Origin: Methylocystaceae bacterium
Lineage (GTDB): Bacteria; Pseudomonadota; Alphaproteobacteria; Rhizobiales; Beijerinckiaceae
Direction of reading: 5' to 3'
Assembly: GCA_009773555.1 (NCBI GenBank)
Contig: WSXZ01000020.1
Coordinates: 1-63,304 of the forward strand
DNA: 63,304 nucleotides
Part shown: piece by piece, positions 16,839 to 24,729 of the stretch
How positions within the stretch are numbered: the first letter of the stretch is position 1
Layout of the letters: each line of letters begins with the position of its first letter
Notes under the pieces: model-generated
The model's database searches: none
What the model was told of the DNA's origin: nothing
What the model saw: the letters and a program-made list of their open reading frames with translations, nothing else
Made by a program: the position numbers and the translations under genes

Positions 16839-17341
16839 GAACGCACCGCCTTTCGGCGCGCTTCGAGGATCGAGCCGCGCCCGGCGTAGCCGCGCTGATA
16901 GCTCATCGAATAGGCGTTGAGCGCGGCGCGCCACTGTTCTTCGTCCTGGCGATCGGCGAGGTCGTCGGGAATTTCGATCGTATCAAAGCCGCAACCGATC
17001 GCGTGAGGATATTGGTCAGCGACGAGACGCCCGCTGGCCCGCAACTCGCCTTTAAACTCCGCCCGCCGCAGCAGGCGCGCCAAAGAGAAGCCGCGGCCGT
17101 CAGCGAAAGCCGGGAAAGCGATCGAGATGAGGTCGAGCCGCGGCAAGGCCGCGATGAGCGCCGACGGTTCCGTCGTGTTCGGAACGATCACGCCAAACGT
17201 GGCCGTCGGCCCAAGGACCTCCACGGCATGTTCGAGTCGCGGCAATGACACAATGAACTTGCCCGTCTTCGGCAGCGCTTCCTCGTCGGCAAGTCGGCGC
17301 CATGCGTCCTCGATGAAGCGGCCGTCAGATATCAGCGCCAT
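16835..17341 (-). CDS. DUF934 protein of the cys operon
   Basis: A 168-residue protein of the DUF934 family, which in alphaproteobacteria is almost always found between cysI and cysH. Its exact role is not known; involvement in sulfite or sulfate reduction is inferred from this linkage. Visible family features are the central LPRLDLISIAFPAFADGRGFS and the C-terminal QWRAALNAYSMSYQRGY. The start at 17341 lies 17 nt inside the end of cysI and the stop overlaps cysH by 4 nt, so the gene is tightly coupled on both sides. A longer frame to 17812 is only a shadow of cysI. Confidence 0.85.
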   Translation of the reverse strand: MALISDGRFIEDAWRRLADEEALPKTGKFIVSLPRLEHAVEVLGPTATFGVIVPNTTEPSALIAALPRLDLISIAFPAFADGRGFSLARLLRRAEFKGELRASGRLVADQYPHAIGCGFDTIEIPDDLADRQDEEQWRAALNAYSMSYQRGYAGRGSILEARRKAVRS

Positions 17342-19049
17342 CTTCGCCCTCCCGACGCAAGACGTCTTTGAACCGCGCATGACCGATGCGGCGCCAGGTG
17401 TCGATGAAGGCTTCGCCCTCCTCGCGTTCGGCGAGATAGTAGTCGACGAGATGTTCGACGACGTCGGGCACTTGCTCGGCAGTGACGCCAGGTCCCAGAA
17501 TTTCGCCGATCGACGCGGAGAAGGTCGGATCGCCGCCGAGCGTAATCTGATAGGATTCCTGGCCCTTCTTCTCCAGGCCGAGAATGCCGATCGCTCCCAC
17601 GTGATGGTGGCCGCAGGCGTTGATGCAGCCTGAGATCTTGACGCCGAGCTTGCCGATGCGCCGCTGTCTGGACATGTCGGAGAAACGCTTCGAGATCGCC
17701 TGCGCGATGGGAATCGAGCGCGCGGTGGCGAGCGAGCAATAGTCGAGACCGGGGCAAGAGATGATGTCGGAGACGAGACCGGCGTTCGCCGTCGCAAGAC
17801 CGGCTGCGTCAAGCATGCTCCACAGGGCGAAAAGATCGTCCTGCTTCACATGCGGCAGGATGATGTTCTGCTCATGGCTGACCCGCAACTCGCCGAAACC
17901 GAAGCGCTCGCTGGCGTCGGCCAGCACGCGCATCTGTGCGGACGTCGCGTCGCCCGGAACGCCGCCGATGGGCTTTAAGGAGACGGTGACGATGGCGTAG
18001 CCGGGGATCTTGTGCGCGCCGACGTTGACGTCGACGAAATTCGCGAAAGCCGGCGTCTCCAATTTCGCGGCGCGCAGCAAGGCGGAGGTCGCCGGCAGCG
18101 ACTCATAGGGCGGCGGCGCGAAGAAGGCGGCGATGCGCTCAAACTCCTCAGGGTCGTGGGCAAATGCCGAGCGGTCCATCGCCGCGAACTCGGCTTCGAC
18201 CGCGGCGCGGATTTCGTCGATTCCCTTCTCGTGGACGAGAATTTTGACTCGCGCCTTGTATTTGTTATCGCGCCTGCCGAAGCGGTTATAGACGCGCAGG
18301 ATCGCCTCGAGAAAGGCGAGCAGATCCTCGCGCGGCACGAAGTCGCCGACGACCTTGCCGATAAAGGGCGAACGGCCGAGTCCGCCGCCGACGACGACCT
18401 GATAGCCGATCTCGCCCGTATCGTTCTTGACGATGCGCAGGCCGATGTCATGCACCAGAATCGCGGCGCGATCATGCGCGGCGCCCGTCACCGCGATCTT
18501 GAACTTGCGCGGCAGGAACGAGAACTCCGAATGCAGGCTCGACCATTGGCGGAGAAACTCCGCGGTCGGCCGCGGATCTTCGATCTCGTCCGGCGCGACG
18601 CCGGCGAAATGATCGGCCGTCACATTGCGAATGCAGTTGCCCGACGTCTGGATGGCGTGCATCTCGACGTCCGCCAGCGATTCCAGAATGTCCGGCGTAT
18701 CGACGAGCTTGGGCCAATTGTATTGGAGGTTCTGGCGCGTCGTGAAATGGCCGTAGCCTTTGTCCCACTTATCGGCGATATCGGCGAGCCGACGCATCTG
18801 CCGCGCCGTCAGCGTTCCATAGGGAATGGCGACGCGCAGCATATAGGCGTGGAGCTGCAGATAGAGCCCGTTCATCAGCCGGAACGGGCGGAACTCCTCT
18901 TCCGTGAGCGCGCCGGAAAGTCGCCGATTGACCTGCTCACGAAACTCCGCGACGCGTTCGCTGACAAAAGCCGCGTCATATTCATCGTAACGATAGGTGG
19001 TCATCGGCGCATTGGGCCGCTGCGCCACACGCAGATCGACCGCCGTCAT
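17325..19049 (-). CDS. cysI: Assimilatory sulfite reductase hemoprotein
   Basis: Reduces sulfite to sulfide with six electrons using siroheme and a [4Fe-4S] cluster. The 574-residue protein has the nitrite/sulfite reductase repeat layout: FTTRQNLQYNWPKL (about residues 101-114), NCIRNVTADHFAG, and the cluster ligands SCPGLDYCSLATARS and GCINACGHHHVGAIG. The operon contains a [2Fe-2S] ferredoxin but no cysJ flavoprotein, which suggests ferredoxin as electron donor (inference). The ATG at 19049 overlaps the DUF2849 stop as ATGA; an internal ATG at codon 16 is less likely. Confidence 0.93.
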   Translation of the reverse strand: MTAVDLRVAQRPNAPMTTYRYDEYDAAFVSERVAEFREQVNRRLSGALTEEEFRPFRLMNGLYLQLHAYMLRVAIPYGTLTARQMRRLADIADKWDKGYGHFTTRQNLQYNWPKLVDTPDILESLADVEMHAIQTSGNCIRNVTADHFAGVAPDEIEDPRPTAEFLRQWSSLHSEFSFLPRKFKIAVTGAAHDRAAILVHDIGLRIVKNDTGEIGYQVVVGGGLGRSPFIGKVVGDFVPREDLLAFLEAILRVYNRFGRRDNKYKARVKILVHEKGIDEIRAAVEAEFAAMDRSAFAHDPEEFERIAAFFAPPPYESLPATSALLRAAKLETPAFANFVDVNVGAHKIPGYAIVTVSLKPIGGVPGDATSAQMRVLADASERFGFGELRVSHEQNIILPHVKQDDLFALWSMLDAAGLATANAGLVSDIISCPGLDYCSLATARSIPIAQAISKRFSDMSRQRRIGKLGVKISGCINACGHHHVGAIGILGLEKKGQESYQITLGGDPTFSASIGEILGPGVTAEQVPDVVEHLVDYYLAEREEGEAFIDTWRRIGHARFKDVLRREGEDGADI

Positions 19050-19363
19050 AACGCGCCCTCGCCCGCCTGTTTGCCGAGATCAAGGCGAACGCTCGGTCCC
19101 TTCACGCGCATCTTTTCTCGATAATGTAACGGCGTCGGCGCGCCGTCGCTCCCGATCTCGACATCGGCGAGATAGACGTCGACCACGCGATTGGCTGAAA
19201 TGTCGCGCTTGCCCAAGGCTTCCAGCGCGGTCGCCTCTTCGGCCTTCCGGGCGACGCGCGCGCGGCGGTGGTCACGCTCCCAGCCCGAGGAGCCGAGAAA
19301 CACCACTTCGCCGTCCGTCAAATTCGACGCGATCAGGATCTGGGGATGTTTGAAGACGGGCAT
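19046..19363 (-). CDS. DUF2849 protein of the cys operon
   Basis: A 105-residue protein of the DUF2849 family, a small alphaproteobacterial family found next to cysI. It opens PVFKHPQILIASNLTDGEVVFLG and contains SANRVVDVYLADVEI and HYREKMRVKGPSVRLDLG, probably a beta-rich fold. The biochemical role is unknown. The ATG at 19363 forms TGATG with the stop of the ferredoxin gene; a GTG one codon earlier is also possible. The stop overlaps the cysI start. Confidence 0.82.
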   Translation of the reverse strand: MPVFKHPQILIASNLTDGEVVFLGSSGWERDHRRARVARKAEEATALEALGKRDISANRVVDVYLADVEIGSDGAPTPLHYREKMRVKGPSVRLDLGKQAGEGAL

Positions 19364-19734
19364 CACGTTTCCTGCGCCAGCTTTAGCCGAAGGCCGCTCA
19401 TCTCATCGGACCAGATGATCTGGCAGGAGAGACGCGAGTTTTCGTAAAGCATTGGCAATTCATCGAGCTTTTCGACTTCCTCTTCGCGCGGCGGCGGCAC
19501 GCGTCGGGCGGACTCCGCGTCGAGAACGACGTGGCACTCAGCACATGCAAGAGCGCCGCCACAAGTGTTGTCCATGCCGACGCCATGGTCGCGCAAGATC
19601 TCCATCAGCCGCCAGCCTTCGACGGCTTCGAGTTCATGGACAACGCCGTCGCGATCCTCGACGTGCAGGGTCGGCAGACTCTGCTGCGAGGATTCGGCGG
19701 GCCGCCGCGCGACGATATTCTCGATATTGCTCAT
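19363..19734 (-). CDS. [2Fe-2S] ferredoxin, first structural gene of the cys operon
   Basis: A 123-residue ferredoxin with cluster ligands in DNTCGGALACAECHV and, further on, SRLSCQIIW: the CxxxxxCxxC...C spacing of adrenodoxin/Isc-type ferredoxins. Within this operon it probably passes electrons to CysI; this is inferred from position. The ATG at 19734 overlaps the stop of a possible 22-codon upstream frame (ATGA). A longer frame starting with TTG at 19809 would add 25 residues not seen in ferredoxins and is rejected. Confidence 0.88.
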   Translation of the reverse strand: MSNIENIVARRPAESSQQSLPTLHVEDRDGVVHELEAVEGWRLMEILRDHGVGMDNTCGGALACAECHVVLDAESARRVPPPREEEVEKLDELPMLYENSRLSCQIIWSDEMSGLRLKLAQET

Positions 19735-19799
19735 GCCTTGACGCGCCGACCTGGTCCGCGCCGGCGAGCAGCCACGGACGTTCTGTATTTCGAACGCAT
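19731..19799 (-). CDS. Candidate upstream leader peptide of the cys operon
   Basis: A 22-codon frame, MRSKYRTSV followed by a very Arg-rich tail and ending VKA, starts at an ATG preceded by GGAGG at a short 3-nt spacing and ends in TGA overlapping the ferredoxin ATG. It contains no cysteine. The overlap suggests translational coupling. Against it, a possible promoter TTGACA (19825-19820) with a 17-nt spacer and TTTATG (19802-19797) would start transcription inside the frame, which would exclude it from that mRNA. It is a weak call. Confidence 0.3.
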   Translation of the reverse strand: MRSKYRTSVAARRRGPGRRVKA

Positions 19800-19927
19800 A
19801 AACCTCCAAACCGCACGAATGTCAATTCACGATCATATTGTGGTGCTTGTATTTAATTACATATGTTATGTGTTGTTTTAAGCGCGTCACAATTGGAGCG
19901 CCATCCGCAGTTAGCTGAAACAGAGCA

Positions 19928-19966
19928 TGACAAGCGCTAAAAACCATGTTTGTTGAGCGCTTGTCA
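19928..19966. promoter_or_regulatory. 11-bp inverted repeat upstream of the ParA-like genes
   Basis: TGACAAGCGCT (19928-19938) and AGCGCTTGTCA (19956-19966) are perfect inverted arms around a 17-nt AT-rich centre, ending 43 nt before the ParA-like start. The site lies in the AT-rich divergent spacer between the cys operon and the ParA-like pair. It may be an operator for a dimeric regulator, a ParB/centromere-like site or a cruciform. There is no T-run, so a terminator is unlikely. Confidence 0.5.
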
Positions 19967-20009
19967 TTCATAAACAGCGGCGCCAGCGCGACATGCGATA
20001 GGAGCACCC

Positions 20010-20846
20010 ATGGTTAAGAAGCCGGTCAAAATCACCAGGGAAGCGCCAGCGAAGCGGGAGCCGGAAAGCCGGCCGCGAAAGGCCGAGGCTCCGGCCGCGG
20101 CCGCGAACGCCGCCGCGCGCCCGGCAGTCATCGTCGTTGGCGCGGACAAGGGCGGCGTCGGCAAAACCACGATCGCCAGAGCCATCCTCGATTTTCTTTC
20201 GCTCAATGACATCCATACGCGCGCGTTCGACACCGAGACGCCGCGCGGAACGCTTCACCGCTTCCACCCTGACGAGACGATGATCGTCGATCTGACCGAA
20301 CCCTCGGACCAGATGAAGATCATCGACACGCTGAACACGTCGCAGGCCAAGGTCAGCGTCATCGACGTGCGCGCCGGCGGGTTGAGCCCGGCGCTCGGGG
20401 CGCTCGACGAAATCGGCTTCTTCGATGCGGTGAAAGGCGGCGAATTCCGCTTCGTGCTGCTGCACGTGATCGGGCCCTCCATCGCTTCGCTGGAGGAGAT
20501 CGCCGAAATCGCGCCCTACGTCGCGGACGCCAATTATTTCATGGTGAAGAATCACGTCAACGACACGACCTTCTTCGAATGGGATCCACAAACGCACGCG
20601 AAATATTTCGAGCATGTCGTCACCTCGGGCGAGATCACGATTCCCAAGCTCAGCGAACTCGCCTACGAGCAGGTCGAGCTATCCGGCACGCCCTTCTCGA
20701 CATTCATCGGCAATCAGGACGCGCAGGGCCGCCCGGCGGAGCATTCGTTCGTGTTGCGCGGCTACGTCCGCACCTGGCTGGCGCGCGTCGCCGACGAGTT
20801 CGAACGGGTCGGCCTTCTCGATCTTGTCGGCGATAAGAGGCGATAG
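20010..20846 (+). CDS. ParA/MinD-like P-loop ATPase
   Basis: A 278-residue protein with a basic, Ala/Pro-rich N-terminal extension of about 38 residues, then AVIVVGADKGGVGKTTIARAI with the deviant Walker A motif KGGVGKTT of ParA/MinD/CobQ-type ATPases. The Walker A' and B regions are less canonical (TRAFDTETPRG; KVSVIDVRAGG). The C-terminal half (GPSIASLEEIAEIAPYVADANYFMVKNHVND) resembles ParA-like proteins that track single proteins rather than plasmids. The partner and cargo are unknown; no parB is near. A second ParA-like gene follows after 37 nt. The start has a weak AGGAG upstream. Confidence 0.75.
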   Translation: MVKKPVKITREAPAKREPESRPRKAEAPAAAANAAARPAVIVVGADKGGVGKTTIARAILDFLSLNDIHTRAFDTETPRGTLHRFHPDETMIVDLTEPSDQMKIIDTLNTSQAKVSVIDVRAGGLSPALGALDEIGFFDAVKGGEFRFVLLHVIGPSIASLEEIAEIAPYVADANYFMVKNHVNDTTFFEWDPQTHAKYFEHVVTSGEITIPKLSELAYEQVELSGTPFSTFIGNQDAQGRPAEHSFVLRGYVRTWLARVADEFERVGLLDLVGDKRR

Positions 20847-20883
20847 AGGTCGCGGCGGCGCGCATCGTCTCCGCGAAGACCAC

Positions 20884-21597
20884 ATGGCGCGTCGCACTCT
20901 TGCGTTCTTTGTTTGCTCGCCGCACTCGCGAACAGGCGTGACGACAGCGGCGCGTTTGCTGACCGATTATTATTTGTCGCGCAATGTCGGCGTGGAAGGC
21001 TTTGACACGGATTTCCGGGAGCCGCTTTATGCAGTGTTCTTTCCGGAAGCGACGCGCATCGTCGACCTCAGCGAGATCAAGGGGCAGATTTCGCTCTTCG
21101 ACCGCTTGCTCGTCGCCGACGAGACGCCAAAGATCGTCGACGTCTGGCATCGCTCCTATGAACGTCTGTTCGCGACCATCGCCGAAATTGGCTTTCTCGA
21201 AGAAGCGCGGCGGCGCGGCGTTGAGCCGATCGTGCTCTTTCAGACGGACGTCACGGAGAGCGCCGCGAACAGCGCGCTCGTCCTCAAGACCACATGGCCG
21301 GATCTCATGATGAGCGTCATTCACAATCGCGGCGCCTCGCCGCTGGGCCGCAACTCCTTGGAGATTCTTGCGCGCTATCCCGCGAGCGGCAAATTCGTGA
21401 TCCCGCGCCTTGAGGCGCCGATCGCGCGCGCGCTCGATGACGTCAATCTGTCGCTGTCCCGCTTCCCGAGAGAGCCGCCGCCGGAAATGTCCATCGTGGT
21501 TCGCGCGGCGCTCAAAGCATGGCTGTTGCCAATCTTCACCCAATTTCAAAGCTTCGAATTGCGGCTCGAGCTGCAGTCGAGCGAATGGCTTCGTTAA
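20884..21597 (+). CDS. Second ParA-like protein with degenerate P-loop
   Basis: A 237-residue paralogue-like protein. Its N-terminus, LAFFVCSPHSRTGVTTAARLLTDYYL, aligns with the ParA Walker A region but reads SRTGVTT, so both the signature Lys and the catalytic Lys are missing. Later parts (EGFDTDFREPLYAVFF, KIVDVWHRSYERLF, ARRRGVEPIVLFQTD) mirror the upstream ATPase. It may be a non-hydrolysing partner forming a heterodimer with it (inference). The longer frame upstream overlaps the first gene and is not used. An aldo/keto reductase gene follows 12 nt downstream. Confidence 0.65.
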   Translation: MARRTLAFFVCSPHSRTGVTTAARLLTDYYLSRNVGVEGFDTDFREPLYAVFFPEATRIVDLSEIKGQISLFDRLLVADETPKIVDVWHRSYERLFATIAEIGFLEEARRRGVEPIVLFQTDVTESAANSALVLKTTWPDLMMSVIHNRGASPLGRNSLEILARYPASGKFVIPRLEAPIARALDDVNLSLSRFPREPPPEMSIVVRAALKAWLLPIFTQFQSFELRLELQSSEWLR

Positions 21598-21609
21598 AGG
21601 ACGGGCGCC

Positions 21610-22659
21610 GTGGAATACCGCAAACTCGGGGACAGCGATCTCTCCGTCTCCGCCATCTGTCTCGGCTCGATGACGTGGGGACAGCAGAACAGCGAAGCCG
21701 AAGGCCATGCGCAATTGGATTACGCCTTCGATTGCGGCGTCAATTTCATCGACACGGCGGAAATCTATTCCATTCCGCCGAGGCCAGAAACACAAGGCTC
21801 CTCCGAGCGCATCATCGGAAGTTGGCTCGCCGCACGTAAGAACCGTGACAAGGCGATCATCGCCACCAAGGTCGCTGGCCGCGGCGACGCCAACTGGCTG
21901 CGTCCGGGGCGCGTCGGAACGGTTCTCGACGCCAAGAATATCGACTCTGCGATCGAGGGGTCGCTGAAGCGGCTACAGACCGATTACATCGATCTCTATC
22001 AATTGCATTGGCCGGATCGTTCGCTACCGCTGTGGGGCGCAGGCGGAACGGTCTATCGACGGCCGACGAAGCGCGACGAAATCTCGATTGAAGAGACGCT
22101 GGAAGCGCTGACGCGGCTCGTCAAGGCCGGCAAGGTTCGGCATATCGGCCTGTCCAATGAAACGCCTTGGGGCGTGGCGCGCTTCCTGCGCGCTGCGGAA
22201 CTCGACTTTGGACCCCGCGTCGTCTCGATTCAAAACGCCTACAACCTTATCAACCGCACCTTCGAGATCGGGCTCGCTGAGTTCGCTGAGCGCGAGCGCG
22301 TCGGTTTGCTCGCCTATTCGCCGCTCGCACAAGGATATCTCACCGGGAAATATCAGGGCGGCGCGCGTCCGCCCGGCGCGCGCACGACGCTGTTCGAGCG
22401 CGCGCAGCGTTATGAGAAGCCGGAAGTCGAAAAAGCGATCGCCGCTTATCTGGCGCTCGCGCAAGATATGGGAGTCGATCCGGCGCAGCTCGCCATCGCC
22501 TTCGTGACGTCCCGGCCCTTCGTGACGTCGAATATTATTGGCGCGACGACGATGGCGCAGCTCAAAACCGACCTCGCGTCGGTGGCGTTCAGGATCACGC
22601 CTGACATCGAGCGGCGTATTGACGCCATCCACCATCTGCACAGCAACCCTGCGCCATGA
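21610..22659 (+). CDS. Aldo/keto reductase (Tas-like)
   Basis: An NADP(H)-dependent oxidoreductase of the AKR family, closest in layout to E. coli Tas. The 349-residue protein has the TIM-barrel motifs GVNFIDTAEIYSIPP (catalytic Asp and Tyr), KVAGRGD, DYIDLYQLHWPDR (catalytic His), GLSNETPWGV, and QNAYNLINRTFE. The substrate is unknown. The start is GTG, 12 nt after the ParA-like gene. Its stop overlaps the next start as ATGA, so all four genes from 20010 may be one transcript. Confidence 0.9.
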   Translation: MEYRKLGDSDLSVSAICLGSMTWGQQNSEAEGHAQLDYAFDCGVNFIDTAEIYSIPPRPETQGSSERIIGSWLAARKNRDKAIIATKVAGRGDANWLRPGRVGTVLDAKNIDSAIEGSLKRLQTDYIDLYQLHWPDRSLPLWGAGGTVYRRPTKRDEISIEETLEALTRLVKAGKVRHIGLSNETPWGVARFLRAAELDFGPRVVSIQNAYNLINRTFEIGLAEFAERERVGLLAYSPLAQGYLTGKYQGGARPPGARTTLFERAQRYEKPEVEKAIAAYLALAQDMGVDPAQLAIAFVTSRPFVTSNIIGATTMAQLKTDLASVAFRITPDIERRIDAIHHLHSNPAP

Positions 22660-23150
22660 CCCGAAGCGCAAATCTTCGCGAGGAGACGCCGGAGGATCAT
22701 TCCGCCATAGGCGGGCTGCTTGTTGCGGCTTTCGACCGATACGGCGAGGCCGAACTCGTCGAGGCGCTGCGCAAGGAAGGCGACCTGGTTTTTGGCGGCG
22801 TCGCCGCCATCGACGGCGACATCATCGGCTATGTCGCCCTGTCGAGAATGAGGGCTCCCTTCCCGGCTCTAGGGCTCGGTCCTATCGCTGTCGCAGCGAG
22901 GCATCGCCAGAAAGGCGTCGCGAGCACGCTTTTGCACTGGAGCTTGGCGCATGTGCAGAAAGACCAGTGGCCCGCAATTTTTGTATTGGGCGACGGCGCC
23001 TTTTACGGCCGTTTCGGATTTCGACCGGAGCTTGCAGCCGGCTTCGGCACGCCATATGCGGGGCCGCATTTCATGGCGCTGGCGCTTAACGGCGAGCTTC
23101 CGGCCAAGGAGGGACAGGTCGACTACGCGCCAGCCTTCGACCAACTCTGA
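22656..23150 (+). CDS. GNAT-family N-acetyltransferase (YhbS-like)
   Basis: A 164-residue acetyltransferase: ETPEDHSAIGGLLVAAF at the N-terminus, IIGYVALSRM, LGPIAVAARHRQKGVASTLL with the acetyl-CoA loop (RHRQKGVA), and FVLGDGAFYGRFGFRPELAAGF, the YhbS-type end. The substrate is not predictable. It overlaps the aldo/keto reductase by 4 nt and converges on yqgE. Confidence 0.87.
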   Translation: MTRSANLREETPEDHSAIGGLLVAAFDRYGEAELVEALRKEGDLVFGGVAAIDGDIIGYVALSRMRAPFPALGLGPIAVAARHRQKGVASTLLHWSLAHVQKDQWPAIFVLGDGAFYGRFGFRPELAAGFGTPYAGPHFMALALNGELPAKEGQVDYAPAFDQL

Positions 23151-23159
23151 GTCCGGTGC

Positions 23160-23810
23160 TCAGGCGTGTCCCGCGTGTGTCGACAGCCGTTGTGGATCGA
23201 CGCCGATCGAGCGCAGCGCGCGCGCATATTTCGTCTCGAGGTCATGATCGAACAGCAATGCGGGATCGGTCGGACAGTTCAGCCATCCATTGCGCTGAAT
23301 CTCTTCTTCGAGCTGACCCGGGTCCCAACCCGCATAGCCGAGCGCGAGCAGCGCGCGGTCCGGACCGCGCCCTGCGGCGATGGCGCGCAGAATGTCGATC
23401 GTCGCGGTGAGCGAGACGCCGTCGTCGATCGGCAAGGTGGAATTGTCGAGGAAGAAGTCCGGCGTATGCAGCACGAAACCACGGTCGGTCTGCACCGGCC
23501 CTCCGGACAGCACCTGGATGTCTTCGGCGCGGCTCGGCAGGCTGATGCGCTCCTGGGGGGCGATCACTTGCAGCTGCACGAGCAAATCGGGAAAATTGCG
23601 CACACGAGCCGCCTGGTTGACGACGATGCCCATCGCCCCTTCTTCGGAATGGGCGCAGAGATAGATCACCGAGCGCGCGAAGCGCTGATCCAACATGCTC
23701 GGCATCGCGATCAGCAATTGGCCGTCAAGAAAGCGACGCTCGTCGGGACGAGCGCTGCGGCGCTCGCTCACCCTCTCCGCGAAATCTTGCTTCTTGCCGC
23801 TCGGCCTCAT
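23160..23810 (-). CDS. yqgE: YqgE/AlgH family protein
   Basis: A conserved 216-residue protein of the UPF0301 (YqgE/AlgH) family, thought to have a regulatory role but without a defined reaction. It has [50 protein letters not shown] and [18 protein letters not shown]. The length is typical of Rhizobiales members with a short N-terminal extension. It is divergent from the DsbD-alpha-like gene, an arrangement I recall as common in Rhizobiales. Confidence 0.93.
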   Translation of the reverse strand: MRPSGKKQDFAERVSERRSARPDERRFLDGQLLIAMPSMLDQRFARSVIYLCAHSEEGAMGIVVNQAARVRNFPDLLVQLQVIAPQERISLPSRAEDIQVLSGGPVQTDRGFVLHTPDFFLDNSTLPIDDGVSLTATIDILRAIAAGRGPDRALLALGYAGWDPGQLEEEIQRNGWLNCPTDPALLFDHDLETKYARALRSIGVDPQRLSTHAGHA

Positions 23811-23906
23811 AGGGTCATGCTACGCCCGCCGCGTCCTCAGGACAAGCGGCGCAAATGACGTAACTGACTGCCTTGACTGGGGGACCAGGGGCGCCGAAGG
23901 ATCACG

Positions 23907-24713
23907 ATGCGCTCAAAATTCTTTCTCTACGCGCCCCTAGCCGTCACGCTGGCGCAGAGCTTTCCTGCGGCGTCGCGCGCCGAGAACACAGCCTTCGCGT
24001 CTTCCGTCGTAAAGGGCGCTGCGTCAAGCGCTCGGCTCTTGTCTGCCGGCCCTCTCCAGGGCGGGGCTTACCGCGCCGCCGTCGAGATCGCTCTCGCGCC
24101 GGAAACCATCACCTATTGGCGCCAGCCTGGCGAGGCTGGCTCCGCGCCGGCCTTCGATTTTTCGAAATCGGTCAATGTGGCCAAGGTCGAACCTTTCTTT
24201 CCCGCGCCGAAACATATCGACGAGGCCGGAACCATCGTGGCCGGCTATGATGCGCGCGTTGTCCTGCCGTTGAAGGTGACGCCGCGCGATCCCAATGCGC
24301 CGGTGACGCTCAATCTCGTGCTCGACTACGCATCGTGCGGCAAGATCTGCCTGCCGGCGCGCGCCGATCTGTCTTTGCAGCTGCCGCGCGACGGCGCTTC
24401 GCCTCATGCGGCGGCGATCGCCGAAGCCGAACGGCTGGTGCCCAGCAAGCTCACCGCGGTCGAGGCCAAAAAGCGCTTTGCGGTGGCGCGCAGTGGCGCG
24501 GACGGGTCGTGGCGGCTGCGCTACCTTGGACCCGGCAAGGCCGAGGACGTCTTCGCCGAAGCGCCTGAGCCGCTCTTCATTGAAAGCACGCGCGCGGGAG
24601 AGGGGTTCGAGCTTAAGCTTTTTTCCGGCAGTGCGCCCGCCAAAACCGCCGACGCGACGCTCACGATCATCACCGACGCCGGCGCGTTCGAGGCCCCGGC
24701 GCGGCTGGAGTAA
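23907..24713 (+). CDS. Periplasmic DsbD-alpha-like domain protein
   Basis: A 268-residue secreted protein with an N-terminal signal peptide (about 1-25, ending ASRA). The mature part matches the N-terminal (alpha) immunoglobulin-like domain of the thiol-disulfide interchange protein DsbD: ITYWRQPGEAGSAPAFDFS, then DYASCGKICLPARADLSL, where CxxxC is the redox-active pair. It lacks the membrane electron-transfer domain, so it must depend on another protein. AAGGA lies 6 nt before the ATG. It is divergent from yqgE, with 96 nt between. Confidence 0.82.
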   Translation: MRSKFFLYAPLAVTLAQSFPAASRAENTAFASSVVKGAASSARLLSAGPLQGGAYRAAVEIALAPETITYWRQPGEAGSAPAFDFSKSVNVAKVEPFFPAPKHIDEAGTIVAGYDARVVLPLKVTPRDPNAPVTLNLVLDYASCGKICLPARADLSLQLPRDGASPHAAAIAEAERLVPSKLTAVEAKKRFAVARSGADGSWRLRYLGPGKAEDVFAEAPEPLFIESTRAGEGFELKLFSGSAPAKTADATLTIITDAGAFEAPARLE

Positions 24714-24729
24714 GCGCGCCGCCTTCGCC

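Noticed and set aside
19735-19809. Longer ferredoxin starting with TTG at 19809
   Set aside because: The added 25 residues are not ferredoxin-like and the ATG at 19734 fits the family length.
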